Notes: generated from the letters alone by a model not told the origin. DNA of 64,000 nucleotides from Harmonia axyridis (GCF_914767665.1 NC_059503.1:10478001-10542000); one strand, 5' to 3'. Shown: positions 11,313 through 23,156, numbered from the stretch's first letter. Made by a program: numbers and translations.

Positions 11313-12629
11313 ATGAATGAACTCCTGAACGACGCTTGCAAATAGTAGGGATAGAACGATACCGATATTGATATCGGTATATCGGCATATCGGCAGTTGT
11401 TGCCGATATATCGTATCGTATCGTATCGGCAAAGAATATCGGCAAAAATATCGGCAAATTTTTTTTGCCTCCTCAGTGCAAAAATGGAATACTTTATCAA
11501 ACAAAATAAGATTTTTCATTCTAAGGGAAATATTTTTTATTAAAAAAGGAAAACAAATCAACATTAAACAACTATACTAACAAACATAGGTAGGAACTTC
11601 ATATGGCAGGTACAAAATACAGTACATTAATATATTCATATTCCTAATAACTGAAATTTAATTTCTTGATATTGTGATGCAAAAACACCAACATTTCCGC
11701 CCTATCTTCATTAAGTCTATTTCTTTTTGGTTCATAATAGAATAGATGGCGCAATCGCAACTGTTTCCTCGCAACGGAATTATATGTATTATGAAACGGG
11801 ACTTCCCCGGATTTCGCTTCGGTAGTGTATTCATGGGTGGCGTTAGGTTTGCCGATACGATATATCGGTATATCGGCATATCGGCACGTAAATATCGGTA
11901 TCGGCCGATATATCGTATCGGCAAAAAAAAGTGATATCGTTCTATCACTAGCAAATAGTGCAATTTTATTTCGAAAATAATGGTTCTGTGCGGAATTCAT
12001 ATCCCGATTTTCATAAACGAATATTGTTAAGCGATGGAGCGCACTTCTGGTTGAATGGCTACGTCAACAAACAAAACTGCCGCATTTGGAGTGAAGCTTA
12101 TCCTCAAGTGTATGTCGAAACACCGTTACATCCAGAAAAACTGACTGTTTGGTGCGCTTTATGGGTAGGTGGAATCATTGGTCCGTACTTCTTCAAAAAC
12201 GATGATGGCCATGGTGATCGGTAGAGAGCCATGATTACTAACTTTTTCATTCCTGAATTGAACAACCATGATGTCCAGGAGCTGTGGTTCCAACAAGACG
12301 GCGCAACATGTCACACAGCTCGTGCCACAATGAATTTATTGAAAGACACGTTTGGTGACCGCCTAATTTCACGTTTTGGACCTGTGAATTGGCCTCCAAG
12401 ATATTGTGATTTAACACCGCTAGACTACTTTCTGTGGGGCTATGTAAAGTCATTGGTCTATGCGGATAAGCCACAAACCCCTGACCATTTGGAAGACAAC
12501 ATTCGCCGTCTTATTGCCGATATACGGCCACAAATGTTGGAAAAAGTAATCGAAAATTGGATGTCCAGATTGGACTATATCCGAGCCAGCCGTGGCGGTC
12601 ATATGCCAGAAATCACATTTAAAATGTAA
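11313..12629 (+). pseudogene. Transposase pseudogene of element B
   Basis: The frame begins MNELLNDACK at 11313, is split by the hAT insertion (11346-11950), resumes with QFYFENNGSVRNSY, then jumps directly to FHKRILLSDGAHFWLNG, so roughly 110 residues of the middle are deleted. The rest is well kept: KQNCRIW, HPEKLTVWCALW, WFQQDGATCHTARAT and NWPPRYCDLTPLDYFLWGY, ending EITFKM at 12629. The three aspartates of a DD34D-type triad are visible (SDGAHF, QQDGA, YCDLTP). The usual SDEAHF Glu is Gly. One stop lies near 12222. It cannot make active enzyme. Confidence 0.85.
11346..11950. mobile_element. Non-autonomous hAT-like element with ATATCGGC subterminal repeats
   Basis: A 605-bp insertion flanked by the perfect 8-bp duplication GCAAATAG (11338-11345 and 11951-11958), as expected for hAT. 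Ends are TAGGGATAGAACGATA and, reversed, TAGTGATAGAACGATA. Both subterminal zones (11368-11462 and 11850-11925) are crowded with CGATA/ATATCGGC motifs in both orientations. No transposase is encoded; short open frames inside are shadows of the repeat. Confidence 0.85.
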
Positions 12630-12736
12630 TGCCACAAGATTATCTTGCGGATAAATAAAATTCATGTCAATCGAATAATCCATCGTTGTTTTATTGCAAT
12701 TCAAAGTTCTATAGCTCTAAAAAAAACACCCTTTAT

Positions 12737-13256
12737 TTCCATCCATACTGATCTGTAACTATTTACCAACCCCTTAAGAAAAAATTCCCTAGCCAAGCAA
12801 ATAGAAATGGGTTGAAACCCCGAACACAAAATTCGCAGATTAGAAGCATAAATAGAAACATCTAGTCCAAACACAGTTGTGGAGTAAACAGAACACTTCT
12901 TCCCTTGGTCCCTTGAGGGAAATATTGGTACCACCAACCCCAGGGATGTTGGCACACGTGCCCTTACTTATCTCCACCCCCGAATTGGCCGATTATCAAT
13001 CTTTCAAAAACAACGCTCCAATTGGATTACAATTCTCATTGCACACGTACAAAGCTAATCGACGTGTCAGCAAGTGGAATATACGATGGAATTAATTGAG
13101 ATGAATCGCGTTGACAAGCGTGGTAACCAAATTAGAGATGCACTTTTGGGATGGGTGTGATTATTTGGTGATTATTCAGATGGGAAAATGGGCAAAGTCG
13201 TTACTTTCACATGAGATTGAATAGTTGGTACGCCAAGAAACATAAAGAAGAAAGCT
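12737..13256. other. No gene seen; right flank of the transposon nest
   Basis: Somewhat richer in C and G (12780-13100) than its surroundings, but with no splice-bounded or codon-like frame and no continuation of relic A. I cannot assign it. Confidence 0.3.
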
Positions 13257-13400
13257 CTTTTGACTGTTCGTTCATTCATGAGTCAATTGTGCCCTTGGAG
13301 ACCATGTAACTTCAAACATATCTGTATATTTGTACTTTCCAAAGGTTGCAAATAGTGCATGAATGAATGAGCGGTCAGAAGCTGCTGATTTCAAGTCAGA
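13257..13400. repeat. Short inverted repeat, GTTCATTCATGAGTCAATTG family
   Basis: The left part carries 'cgttcattcatgagtcaattgtgcccttgg', the right part 'gcatgaatgaatgagcggtcag', an imperfect inverted repeat, followed by 'gatttcaagtcagagcttcct'. The same layout (animated by 'gcccttgg', 'gcatgaatgag' and a 'cttgactttacgtcagtgctt' tail) recurs at 60055-60210, so this is a dispersed MITE-like family. Confidence 0.5.
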
Positions 13401-13496
13401 GCTTCCTACATTTTTTATCGATATCCTACAAGAATATGATGATTTTAATGATGCGATCAATACGAAATTTTGCATGAAGCTTGACTTGGTTATTTT

Positions 13497-13800
13497 ATAC
13501 AGGGTGATGGCCTTTATGGAAACCTAATGGATCTTTCTACCTACAATATTTTCAGATATCTACAACTTCCGGTCGTATACCGGAAACAGAACTACTTCCT
13601 CATTTCAAATGACACACCCAGTATATTATTACATCATTAGATAGCTTCTTTTATGGCAATTTCAGCAATATGCCATACCTTGGGTAAAAACTGGATTTAT
13701 GAGTTAATGAGATTTTTATGATAGAAAAATATTGGCGACGAGGACTCACATTTTTCTGAATATTTCTACAGAAGTTTTTTTCGAAACCACCTTTCATTAT
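13497..13800 (+). repeat. Dispersed repeat, copy 1 (CAGGGTGATGG end)
   Basis: Starts 'tatacagggtgatggcc' and contains 'aacttccggtcgtataccggaaaca', 'tcatttcaaatgacacacccagtatattattacatc' and 'tagatagcttcttttatggcaatttcag'. The reverse complement of 35815-36142 follows the same order with high identity. No coding content. Confidence 0.65.
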
Positions 13801-13869
13801 AGATTCTGCAAATATGTAGTATTATAAGATTGTTTGCCGTTTGGTCCAAAAATGTAGGTACAGGGTGTT

Positions 13870-16800
13870 TATCAGAAGATCATTAGACAACTCAAATCCA
13901 TCGAAACAGAAGATTTTCAAATTGGAACCTATATTTTTATCATTTCAGTCAATTCTACGTATAAACAGAGTGGGTGTTACTTAATATAAGCAAATCATAT
14001 ATCTTAAATGAATACTTCAAGAGTTACCGAGGAAGAACTTTAAATGAGGAAAAATCGCAATTTCTAACTGTGTGGAGTAGTCTGTAACTTTGATACCATT
14101 TACAGATCAAATTTCGAAAATCATTGGCATTATTTATTTATTTATTCATTATTGTTCGCTTTTGGCAAATAATTCATATTCTATTCTAGTCTATCTTTTC
14201 TGTGTAGAGGGGCTCAGAAACACTTCAAATTTAACTTTGTGTTGATATTTTCTCTGTCATCCTGGAATACTGCAACTTGTATCAGAAAAAAAACAATGGT
14301 TTATATTTCCTGCACAATGTAACAACATGTTCATACAGGGTCTTTATAACATGTAACATGTGACTGTAACATCGACTTGGCCTTTAAAATATTTCCCAAA
14401 ATGTGAATGAGTGTTGATAATAGACAATGTATGATTGTCAAATTCGAAATTTTATCATATAGATAAGTGACTATTTCACATTCTTGTTAAATGAACCAAC
14501 CAAGACCTTGACTCTGGACCAGGACTGTTGATTGTGACTGGCCTACAAAGTCCATTGTTTTCAAATTTTTTAAAATAATTCCGCCGCCATTTTTGTGCCT
14601 ATAGAATGTTTTTGTTTCTAGTTTATAGCACCAGTAATAAATAAATTATGAGAAATTTTCATTTCACACCGTTTTCCAATTTTCTCTCATAGCTTGAAAA
14701 CAGTTGAATTTAGGTTATTGCGGTTTTCGCCAAATTAATTCTCTCAAAAATCGAGCCCGAAAATGTGCCATTAATTTTTTTCCAGCTTAAACAAATTCTA
14801 AGATCCCCTCACTAGACAACGAATTGAAATTTTTCAATTCCCTTCAAATTTATAGACCGCTATATGAATCGATGCAGTTTTATTTATGATTTTGTTTTTC
14901 AATTTCGAAAATAAAAAAGTTAATTCAATATTATGAATTCTAACATATGCTTCATCAAGGTTCTAAATATTTTTCAAGTTGAGATATTTTTTAAATCATG
15001 GAAAACCGAAACGTTATAATATGAGATATGTTTTTTAAATTTTGTGTTATATTTTCTTAATTTTGCGAAACCAAATTTTGCACTCACCTCCACAAATTTC
15101 ACTTCATTTCCTGAACGAGAACCGGAACAAGCAACTCACTTCGTGTCAGATCCTTATCGGAAACTACCACCAGAAGAGATATTCAGGAAGATCATCCCTC
15201 ATGAATCTGGAGTCTGGACCACCCTCTGGACCAATAGGGATGCAAAGCTCCCAATGTTACGCCTCTAATCGATAGAACCATTGTTCTGGAAAATTTAATG
15301 TATTTAGGGGTGGAGTCTTAAACAGAGTGAAGTGAATTTATGGCATAACTTAAAAATTATGTATTTTTCAGTTCATATTGATTGTTGTAAAATCTAATTT
15401 TTCTTGAATATTTTATTTATGATAATTTTACAACTTGATAAACATTAGAGAAAATTAAATTGATTAGAATCACGATAATAACAATTTTCAATTTTATGGG
15501 TATATTTCGAAGTTTCTCTTATTTTTTAAGAATTTCAATGTTGGCTTCAAATCTGCATGTAAATATTTAGTTAATGCCAAAAGGGTTTCATATTTTTATT
15601 GATTGTGGTATCAAATTTTATGCCTTTAACTCTTATAGTTTAACAAAGGGCATTTCAACAATTTTTTATTTTTTATTCAGCTGAAAATTTGAAAATTACA
15701 GACATTTGAGCAAAATGCTGATCTCATAAAACAAATGCACGAAATTAAAGGAAATCAGAATTAAAATATAGAAATCAACAATTATTTCACCATATTTTAA
15801 TCAACAACTCTTTCTATTATTTTGAAGCTTCATTGGAAATACCCACCTATATTTTGATGTTAATATTTTGCGAAATGAATACCTACCTCTGTAATTTTTT
15901 TTGATGTTTATGGTGAATAAACATTATATTATATTATTATTATATTATATTTTCATGTTGAAAATATGAATTGATATTTTCTGTACTGAAGAATGAGGAA
16001 ATAGAGTTTTTTCATGAATATCTAAAGATATCGAATCGATCAATATGTTAAATTTTTTAATTCGATTTCATGGATTCGAATCTTCATATTATCCTAACTA
16101 TTTACGAATTTTTAGAGATGTATTTTAATTCAATTCATATGGGTTGTTATTAAAGGGTTATTAATTTAAGATATTCATTTGTGTTTGCGAAGAGGATAAT
16201 TTTGAGTGAACTCCAAAAAACTAATCTTCATGTGACGTATTTTCCTCAGAAGGAAATTCTGTCTTAGACGAAAAACGACAATTTTAGCAGCAGGTGTTCA
16301 ATCCAGACAATAATAGTCGTAAACTGAGATCTTCCGGTTCAACAGATGGGACCAAGAGACATCCATTGATTTTCCTTAAATTGTTCGAATTTTCATCTTA
16401 AAATAATGAAGTCTTACAACTATGTGATCCTCCTCAATAGGAATAGAATGTAAAGTAGATTTAACAAAACTATCTTCGTTGTAATTGTCAGAATCAAATT
16501 ATTTCTGTGATTAATGTTTAATTCATTTCAATGCACCATAGATTTCAATCGAAAATCAACGGTCTATCGAAATTTTGTGAAACATGCAATAATCCTTAGA
16601 AAAGTCTATGGTGTGAAACGCAAGTTAATACCACAGATTACTAGTTAGTTAGTTAGTCTGTGTTAATACGTCATATCAGTTTGTATTGGGTCGATTTTCC
16701 ACATTGATCATTATTTCTTGGTCACGATTTGTTTGGACACCTCTATTTTGGCAACAGTCGTCTAGGAAATGAAATAAGTGACGCAAATAATGATAATCAC

Positions 16801-17929
16801 CCTAGTCAATCGAATATTGACATGAATTCTTGAAAAAAAAAACAAATTGAGAGTAAGGAAGATTGAAAACATTTTTCATCCATAAACCATTATGTCGAGA
16901 CACTATTTTGGAAATCAGGTATGAAATTCAAACTATTTATGAGTGTTTATTCGAAAGGGTAGTAATTTTATTCTATGGAACGCTAAATTATGGGAGTTGA
17001 CGTTGTCGAAAGCTGTCTTTTTGATTGAAGATAAGATTTTCAATAGAGAATTGTTGACTTATTTCCTGCAGGCATAACTACCCATTTATTTTTACCAATT
17101 ATAATCATTTTTATTCGGTGTAGCTTATTTCAATTCTAAATCTTGATTTCGATAATGTTGCCTTTCTATTTTTACATTGAAATTTAGAGACTGAACACTA
17201 GTCACGAAAACTCTCCACCCTTAAATGTTTCAGAGATTTTTCCATGTTGGGCATGTAGATGCTAGCTAAGCGATAACAGAACAATTTTTTGCATTTTATA
17301 CTTGTTTAGTTTATTTTATTTCATCTAAAAAATTAGTCAAATATTAATAACTGAGAAAATGCAGTAGGGAGTTCTTTGCGAAAATTTAATTTATTTGTAT
17401 ATAAATAGTCGAAAGTTCATAACTCCGAAACTATTGGAAGTAGGACTTCACAGTAGAAAAATATTGTTTTTTTTACCAAAAAAATTTGAACTGATTCACC
17501 AACAGAACTATAGAAAATATTGAATACATATTGGAAAAAAACATCCAAGATTTGATACGGTTGCGATTTCGCGAGGATATCTACATATAATAACAATGTC
17601 CTTCATGCATAATTTTGTGTAGAAAGCGTCATCGAAATCTTGAGCAGAATATAAAAAACCTCATATTCCAATGATTACCTATCCGACCGCGTTGAAATTT
17701 AATTTCAAGTGAATAGTATACTGAGTGTTCTACAAGCTCTATGAAACACTTCGACAGATGATAGCTGCACTTATTCTAAACATGTTTTTCTATAAACATA
17801 GGCCTATTCGTATTCGTTCAGAAGTTGAAAGACTTTGAAAAAATATATTTTCTTGTAAAAGTCAGAAATATTTTTGAACAATAAAATGAACTCAAGCCTC
17901 ACATCGATGATCTGCATCTTGAATTCTAT
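13870..17929. other. Gene-poor AT-rich stretch
   Basis: No supportable gene apart from the weak frame at 15044-15268. 'tacagggtgttt' near 13859 and 'tacagggtctttata' near 14335 look like ends of further decayed elements. A short TTAG-rich microsatellite lies near 16644. Confidence 0.35.
15044..15268 (+). CDS. Unrecognised open frame, doubtful
   Basis: A frame open from 15044 to a stop at 15268 reads, after a hydrophobic start, PEREPEQATHFVSDPYRKL, then PPEEIFRKIIPHESGVW, ending LPMLRL. The overlapping +1 frame (15042-15275) is also open. GC content is locally raised compared with the deserts on both sides. No splice acceptor of quality and no family match. It could be a decayed exon or chance; neither frame can be preferred from composition alone. 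Confidence 0.15.
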   Translation: MLYFLNFAKPNFALTSTNFTSFPEREPEQATHFVSDPYRKLPPEEIFRKIIPHESGVWTTLWTNRDAKLPMLRL

Positions 17930-18240
17930 CAAATATTTGATTTGATGGTATGTGGTTTTAACATGCTAGACAAGCTGCTTCATATGTTCCCATAATAATC
18001 TAACAGATTGAGATCCGGTGAACGAGGTGGCCATGGCATTTGTCCCACTTGACCTTTTCATTTATTCCAGCAAAATTCATTCAACCACAGCAACTTGCTC
18101 CGTCTGTGGTGGTGCTTCATCGTGCTGTTATCACATATTTCCAACAGTGTTCTGAGGGTTCTAGATCATCAATGAAGTCAAAAATAATGTGCAAATCTGC
18201 ATTTAAACTAACATTTATAACATCTACTGGCATCAAATAA
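17930..18240 (-). pseudogene. Relic of a Tc3/mariner-like DDE transposase (C-terminal part)
   Basis: On the minus strand, with frameshifts, one reads QHDEAPPQ (second catalytic Asp region, cf. QxDGAPPH), then GQMPWPPRSPDLNLLDYYG (third catalytic Asp region) and WEHMKQLV. Stops interrupt every frame. Only about 100 codons' worth of homology is left. Confidence 0.6.
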
Positions 18241-18968
18241 TGATTGAAAATCCCATCCCAAAAACTGACACTAAAATTTTGCTGAAATCGTCTTGATCTA
18301 TTAGCTTATATCCATTATGATTGTTGTGGATATCGTCCTTATAGAAACGGAAGACAAACGAAAGGCATCTTTTATTTTGTGCGTGTTTTTGAAGTTACCA
18401 TCGACCAAATTCTAGTTATTAGGTATATCAACTAGTATATTTTCGTTAGTTGGTCTTTTTTTAATTCAAACATGAAAATTAATTATTTCCGATTTTTTTT
18501 CTGAACGAAAACAAGGCGGATCTATAGTGATAGGAAAGGAATGTTCAGAATGAGCACAACTATCGTCTGTCAAAGTTTGTCGTGGAGCTGTATACATTTT
18601 ATAGAAAAGCAAAATTTTGTGTCAATAGCAGCATTAGTACCATCATAGAAATTCAAGCAGAGTATTGAAAATAAATGAAGAATGACTTGAGGTAAAAGAG
18701 TATTGTCCTATATTTAAGGTCCGTGTCGCCATCATGTTAGCCAACATCCAGAATGGATAGGCACCAAAAGAAGAAGACGATTGTCCTATATCAAAATTAC
18801 CCAATGAGAAAAAATGGCGGTTATTTTTTATAAATAAGGACATTGCTCATAAATCAATCTATGGTTTTGTCTGTGATGTCAATGGTAATGCACAATCGAT
18901 TATTTTTTTAATTAAGAGGAGCGATGTCAACCCGCTATTGAAACTAAATAGAGTGTTAAAATTAGATG

Positions 18969-19558
18969 TACCGGGTTTTTCACCATAATTTGACCCCCCC
19001 TTTAACTTTGTTACTAAAAGAGGTACGAAAAAAGTTTTCTACAAGAGTTTCACGAAATCGACTAGTGTTTTTAAAAATGATTTCACAAAACGAAATATAT
19101 GCAGAGTGGTTAACATATCGATTGCAACTTCATTTTTTCAAATGGAACACCCTGTATATTTTTCCATATTTGACTAGCCCTTTTTCCCCTGATTTCGAAT
19201 AAATGCCAGAAATCATATTTAAAATGTAATGCCACAAGATTATCTTAAAATTCATGTCAATCCAATAATCCATCGTTGTTTTATTGCAATTTAAAGTTAT
19301 ATAGCTCTAAAAAAAACACCCTTTATATTCGAAATCAGGGGAAAAAGAGCTAGTCAAATATAGAAAAATATACAGGGTATTCCTTTTGAAAAAATTAAGT
19401 TACAATCGATATGTCGCCCACTCTGTATATATTTCGTTTTGTGAAATCATTTTGAAAAAAACTAGTCTATTTCATTAAACTTTTGTAGAAAAGATTTTTT
19501 TGTACCTCTTTTAGTAACAAAGTTAAAGGGGGGATCAAATTATGGTGAAAAACCAGGT
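18969..19558. repeat. Large inverted repeat, about 230-bp arms around a mariner tail
   Basis: The left arm (18969-19200) starts 'gggtttttcaccataattt' and ends 'cccctgatttcgaat'. The right arm (19327-19558) is its reverse complement with scattered mismatches, ending 'aaattatggtgaaaaacc'. The centre (19203-19326) is the 3' end of mariner B. Fold-back capable. No clear target duplication at the outer ends. Confidence 0.8.
19203..19326 (+). mobile_element. 3'-terminal fragment of mariner B
   Basis: Matches 12603-12735 almost base for base, from 'atgccagaaatcatattt' (end of the transposase) through 'ccatcgttgttttattgc' to 'ctctaaaaaaaacaccctt', lacking about 12 bp ('gcggataaataa' region). It fills the loop of the surrounding inverted repeat. 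Confidence 0.8.
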
Positions 19559-19739
19559 GCCTACCTAACAGAAAATACAAAGTAAAGGTTGAATTGAAAC
19601 CACTGAATTCTTTAAACGATCCTCGGAACAATTTTAAACAAAAATGAAAACCTATTTGAGAAACAAGCGCGCAATAATGCCGTTGCTTCCAATTACAAAT
19701 TCGAAAAGTTTCTTCGTATGTCTTTAACACCCTCCATCA

Positions 19740-20192
19740 AACGGCGAACATTCAGCGATATTGACATGACAGAGACATCTATCCTCGGCATTGTCTATCC
19801 AAAACGGATTCACGCTATTTCACCCAGTTCCGAGATTGGAACCGATGTCCTGTCAGCCGTTTAGTATAGAAATTTGCATGTCATAACAGGGAATTTTTCC
19901 AATACTGGCTAATTTTGCCATGCCCCAAGCAGGAAGTGGAAGTTCGATCTGCCAGTCGCCGGGGCAAGACGAGCCCGAACGGAACACAGAGTACAGTCGA
20001 ATTCGCGAGCACAATACAGGTCCACCCACGACCGCGACCACCATCTCAGATGGGGTCGTTTTAATCAATCAAAGAAGGGTCTGGTTGTCACCTCTTTGAT
20101 GTATTAATCGCGGAATAATAATAATAATCAACGTTGGCGCGGTGTGGTTTTGCGTGCGGTCTTCTTTTGTTCATGCGTCGCAACAGCTGTTG
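19740..20192. promoter_or_regulatory. CpG-richer island with a plus-strand donor; possible promoter/5' exon
   Basis: Unlike its surroundings this stretch has many CpG dinucleotides (for example near 19940-20045 and 20125-20180) and ends at a good donor, CTGTTG/GTGAGT at 20192/20193. That is what a promoter and leader exon of a plus-strand gene would look like. Minus-strand frames at 19853-20068 and 20088-20336 are also open but resemble nothing I know. No downstream partner exon is identified; the start exon of Flattop is missing from the window's visible exons, but linking the two would be speculation. Confidence 0.25.
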
Positions 20193-20303
20193 GTGAGTGG
20201 TTCTTTTCGATGTGGTCGAATTTCGAATTATTTCTAGGTGCCGAATGATATGAAGGGGTTTCCGATAGGTATGAGTCTCAGAGTAATGAACATATATAGA
20301 GGG

Positions 20304-22800
20304 AGGAGAAGTTGCAGCCTCGGGAAATTCATCCATTTTTTTTTCGAAATTCTCAGATTTTCAAACTGCAAGCATTTTCGTGATCTACATAGTCGAATCA
20401 ACCAATAACATGATACAATACTTCTATGAAGGAACTTTTATTTTTTTTCAATTTTCTAATGGAAAATTTTACGAAAATTTTTCGACAAAAAATTTTTCAG
20501 GTGAGATCGAAATTCGGCTAATTAGAGATCGTCAATTCTGGCACCGCTCACCGATTCTTCGTAGAGCTCACGGTTTTGAGGTAATTTGAACCCGAAATTT
20601 GGGAAAAAATTGAATTTGCCTCGAAAAATCGTTATATCTCCTGAATTATTCGTCACAGACCCCTCAAATAAAGAAGTTTTCAAACATCAAGTTGCCATCT
20701 AAGACATACTGAGGTTTCGAGGGCATAGCTTATGTTCAGGAGAAGTTGCAGCCTCGGAAATATTATCAATTTTCTTCTCGAAAATTTCAGATTTTTACCT
20801 CTAATTTCTGAAATAATGTACTGATCACCCAACTGCAAGCATTCTCGTGATCTACATAGTCGAATTGACCAATAAAATGGTACAATAGTCCCATGAAGGA
20901 ACTTTCAATTTTTTTCAACTTTCTAAGGGTTAGGTATGGAAAATTTTACGAAAATGTTTTGACAAAAAATTTTTCAGGTGAGATCGAAATTCGGCTAATT
21001 AGAGATCGTCAATTCTGGCACTGCTCACCGATTCGTCGTAGAGCTCACGGTTTTGAGGGAATTTGAACCCGAAATTTGGGAAAATATTGAATTTGCCTCG
21101 AAAAATCGTTATATCTCCTGAATTATTCGTCACAGACCCCTCAAATAAAGAAGTTTTCAAACATCAAGTTGCCATCTAAGACATACTGAGGTTTCGAGGG
21201 CGTAGCTTATGTTCAGGAGAAGTTGCAGCCTCGGAAATATTATCAATTTTCTTCTCGAAAATTTCAGATTTTTACCTCTAATTTCTGAAATAATGTACTG
21301 ATCACCTAACTGCAAGCATTCTCGTGATCTACATAGTCGAATTGACCAATAAAATGGTACAATAGTCCCATGAAGGAACTTTCAATTTTTTTCAACTTTC
21401 TAAGGGTTAGGTATGGAAAATTTTACGAAAATGTTTTGACAAAAAATTTTTCAGGTGAGATCGAAATTCGGCTAATTAGAGATCGTCAATTCTGGCACTG
21501 CTCACCGATTCGTCGTAGAGCTCACGGTTTTGAGGGAATTTGAACCCGAAATTTGGGAAAATATTGAATTTGCCTCGAAAAATCGTTATATCTCCTGAAT
21601 TATTCGTCACAGACCCCTCAAATAAAGAAGTTTTCAAACATCAAGTTGCCATCTAAGACATACTGAGGTTTCGAGGGCGTAGCTTATGTTCAGGAGAAGT
21701 TGCAGCCTCGGAAATATTATCAATTTTCTTCTCGAAAATTTCAGATTTTTACCTCTAATTTCTGAAATAATGTACTGATCACCCAACTGCAAGCATTCTC
21801 GTGATCTACATAGTCGAATTGACCAATAAAATGGTACAATAGTCCCATGAAGGAACTTTCAATTTTTTTCAACTTTCTAAGGGTTAGGTATGGAAAATTT
21901 TACGAAAATGTTTTGACAAAAAATTTTTCAGGTGAGATCGAAATTCGGCTAATTAGAGATCGTCAATTCTGGCACTGCTCACCGATTCGTCGTAGAGCTC
22001 ACGGTTTTGAGGGAATTTGAACCCGAAATTTGGGAAAATATTGAATTTGCCTCGAAAAATCGTTATATCTCCTGAATTATTCGTCACAGACCCCTCAAAT
22101 AAAGAAGTTTTCAAACATCAAGTTGCCATCTAAGACATACTGAGGTTTCGAGGGCGTAGCTTATGTTCAGGAGAAGTTGCAGCCTCGGAAATATTATCAA
22201 TTTTCTTCTCGAAAATTTCAGATTTTTACCTCTAATTTCTGAAATAATGTACTGATCACCCAACTGCAAGCATTCTCGTGATCTACATAGTCGAATTGAC
22301 CAATAAAATGGTACAATAGTCCCATGAAGGAACTTTCAATTTTTTTCAACTTTCTAAGGGTTAGGTATGGAAAATTTTACGAAAATGTTTTGACAAAAAA
22401 TTTTTCAGGTGAGATTGAAATTCGGCTAATTAGAGATCGTCAATTCTGGCACTGCTCACCGATTCGTCGTAGAGCTCACGGTTTTGAGGGAATTTGAACC
22501 CGAAATTTGGGAAAATATTGAATTTGCCTCGAAAAATCGTTATATCTCCTGAATTATTCGTCACAGACCCCTCAAATAAAGAAGTTTTCAAACATCAAGT
22601 TGCCATCTAAGACATACTGAGGTTTCGAGGGCGTAGCTTATGTTCAGGAGAAGTTGCAGCCTCGGAAATATTATCAATTTTCTTCTCGAAAATTTCAGAT
22701 TTTTACCTCTAATTTCTGAAATAATGTACTGATCACCTAACTGCAAGCATTCTCGTGATCTACATAGTCGAATCAATCATAAAATGGTACAATAGTCCTA
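20304..22800 (+). repeat. Tandem array, 477-bp unit, about 5 copies
   Basis: The marker 'ctgcaagcat' recurs at 20366, 20833, 21310, 21787, 22264 and 22741: spacings 467, then 477 four times. The inner copies are almost identical (single-base changes such as cccaac/cctaac); the first copy is diverged and shorter, and the last is cut off after the marker. No frame stays open through a unit. Satellite-like, recently homogenised. Confidence 0.95.
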
Positions 22801-22809
22801 TTTTAATTT

Positions 22810-23156
22810 TTTTTCAATTTTGAAATCAAGTCAAGCTCATGCGAAGTATCTTGAAAATCAAGCCAAGCCTAGAATCCCTACAGTGCGCCAGCCCCTCGAC
22901 GTGGTGAAAGAAAAAATAAAGAATATCGAAAAAAAAATCTACATGCGAAATATCGTGTCTAAATCACATAAATACCGCAATTTCAACAAGCGCGCGAAAA
23001 CACCTGACCTGACCTGAGGTCAGTTTTTTTTCATAATTGATTTAAAATTCAAGGCTCTTTCTCCAGTTATGCGATTCAGAATATTGTAGAATGCTGATCT
23101 ATCTCAGTTCTCATATCGAATTAATAGAATACTCAATGATTCAAGAGATGCAACCT
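22810..23156. other. Right flank of the tandem array
   Basis: Holds a 65-codon Lys-rich frame (22820-23017) ending in a 'ctgacctgaggtcag' palindrome (23007-23021). I see no family match and treat it as non-genic. Confidence 0.3.

Larger units (their letters stand above)
11198..12733 (+). mobile_element. Mariner-like element B, inserted into relic A
   Basis: Terminal inverted repeats begin (T/A)AGGGTGTTTTTTTT on the left (from 11198) and end AAAAAAAACACCCTT on the right (to 12733), flanked by TA at 11196-11197 and 12734-12735, the Tc1/mariner target duplication. It carries a damaged transposase and is itself interrupted by a hAT-type element. A fragment of the same 3' end recurs at 19203-19326. 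Confidence 0.85.

Noticed and set aside
11265..12000. Several overlapping frames rich in Arg, Tyr and Ile on both strands
   Set aside because: They are translations of the ATATCGGC subterminal repeats of the hAT-like element.
20380..22776. Open frames in the 477-bp array
   Set aside because: No frame continues through a unit and none is conserved at the protein level; non-coding satellite.
23007..23021. CTGACCTGAGGTCAG palindrome as a nuclear-receptor response element
   Set aside because: A single short palindrome in repeat-flanking DNA with no gene nearby; chance or repeat-derived.
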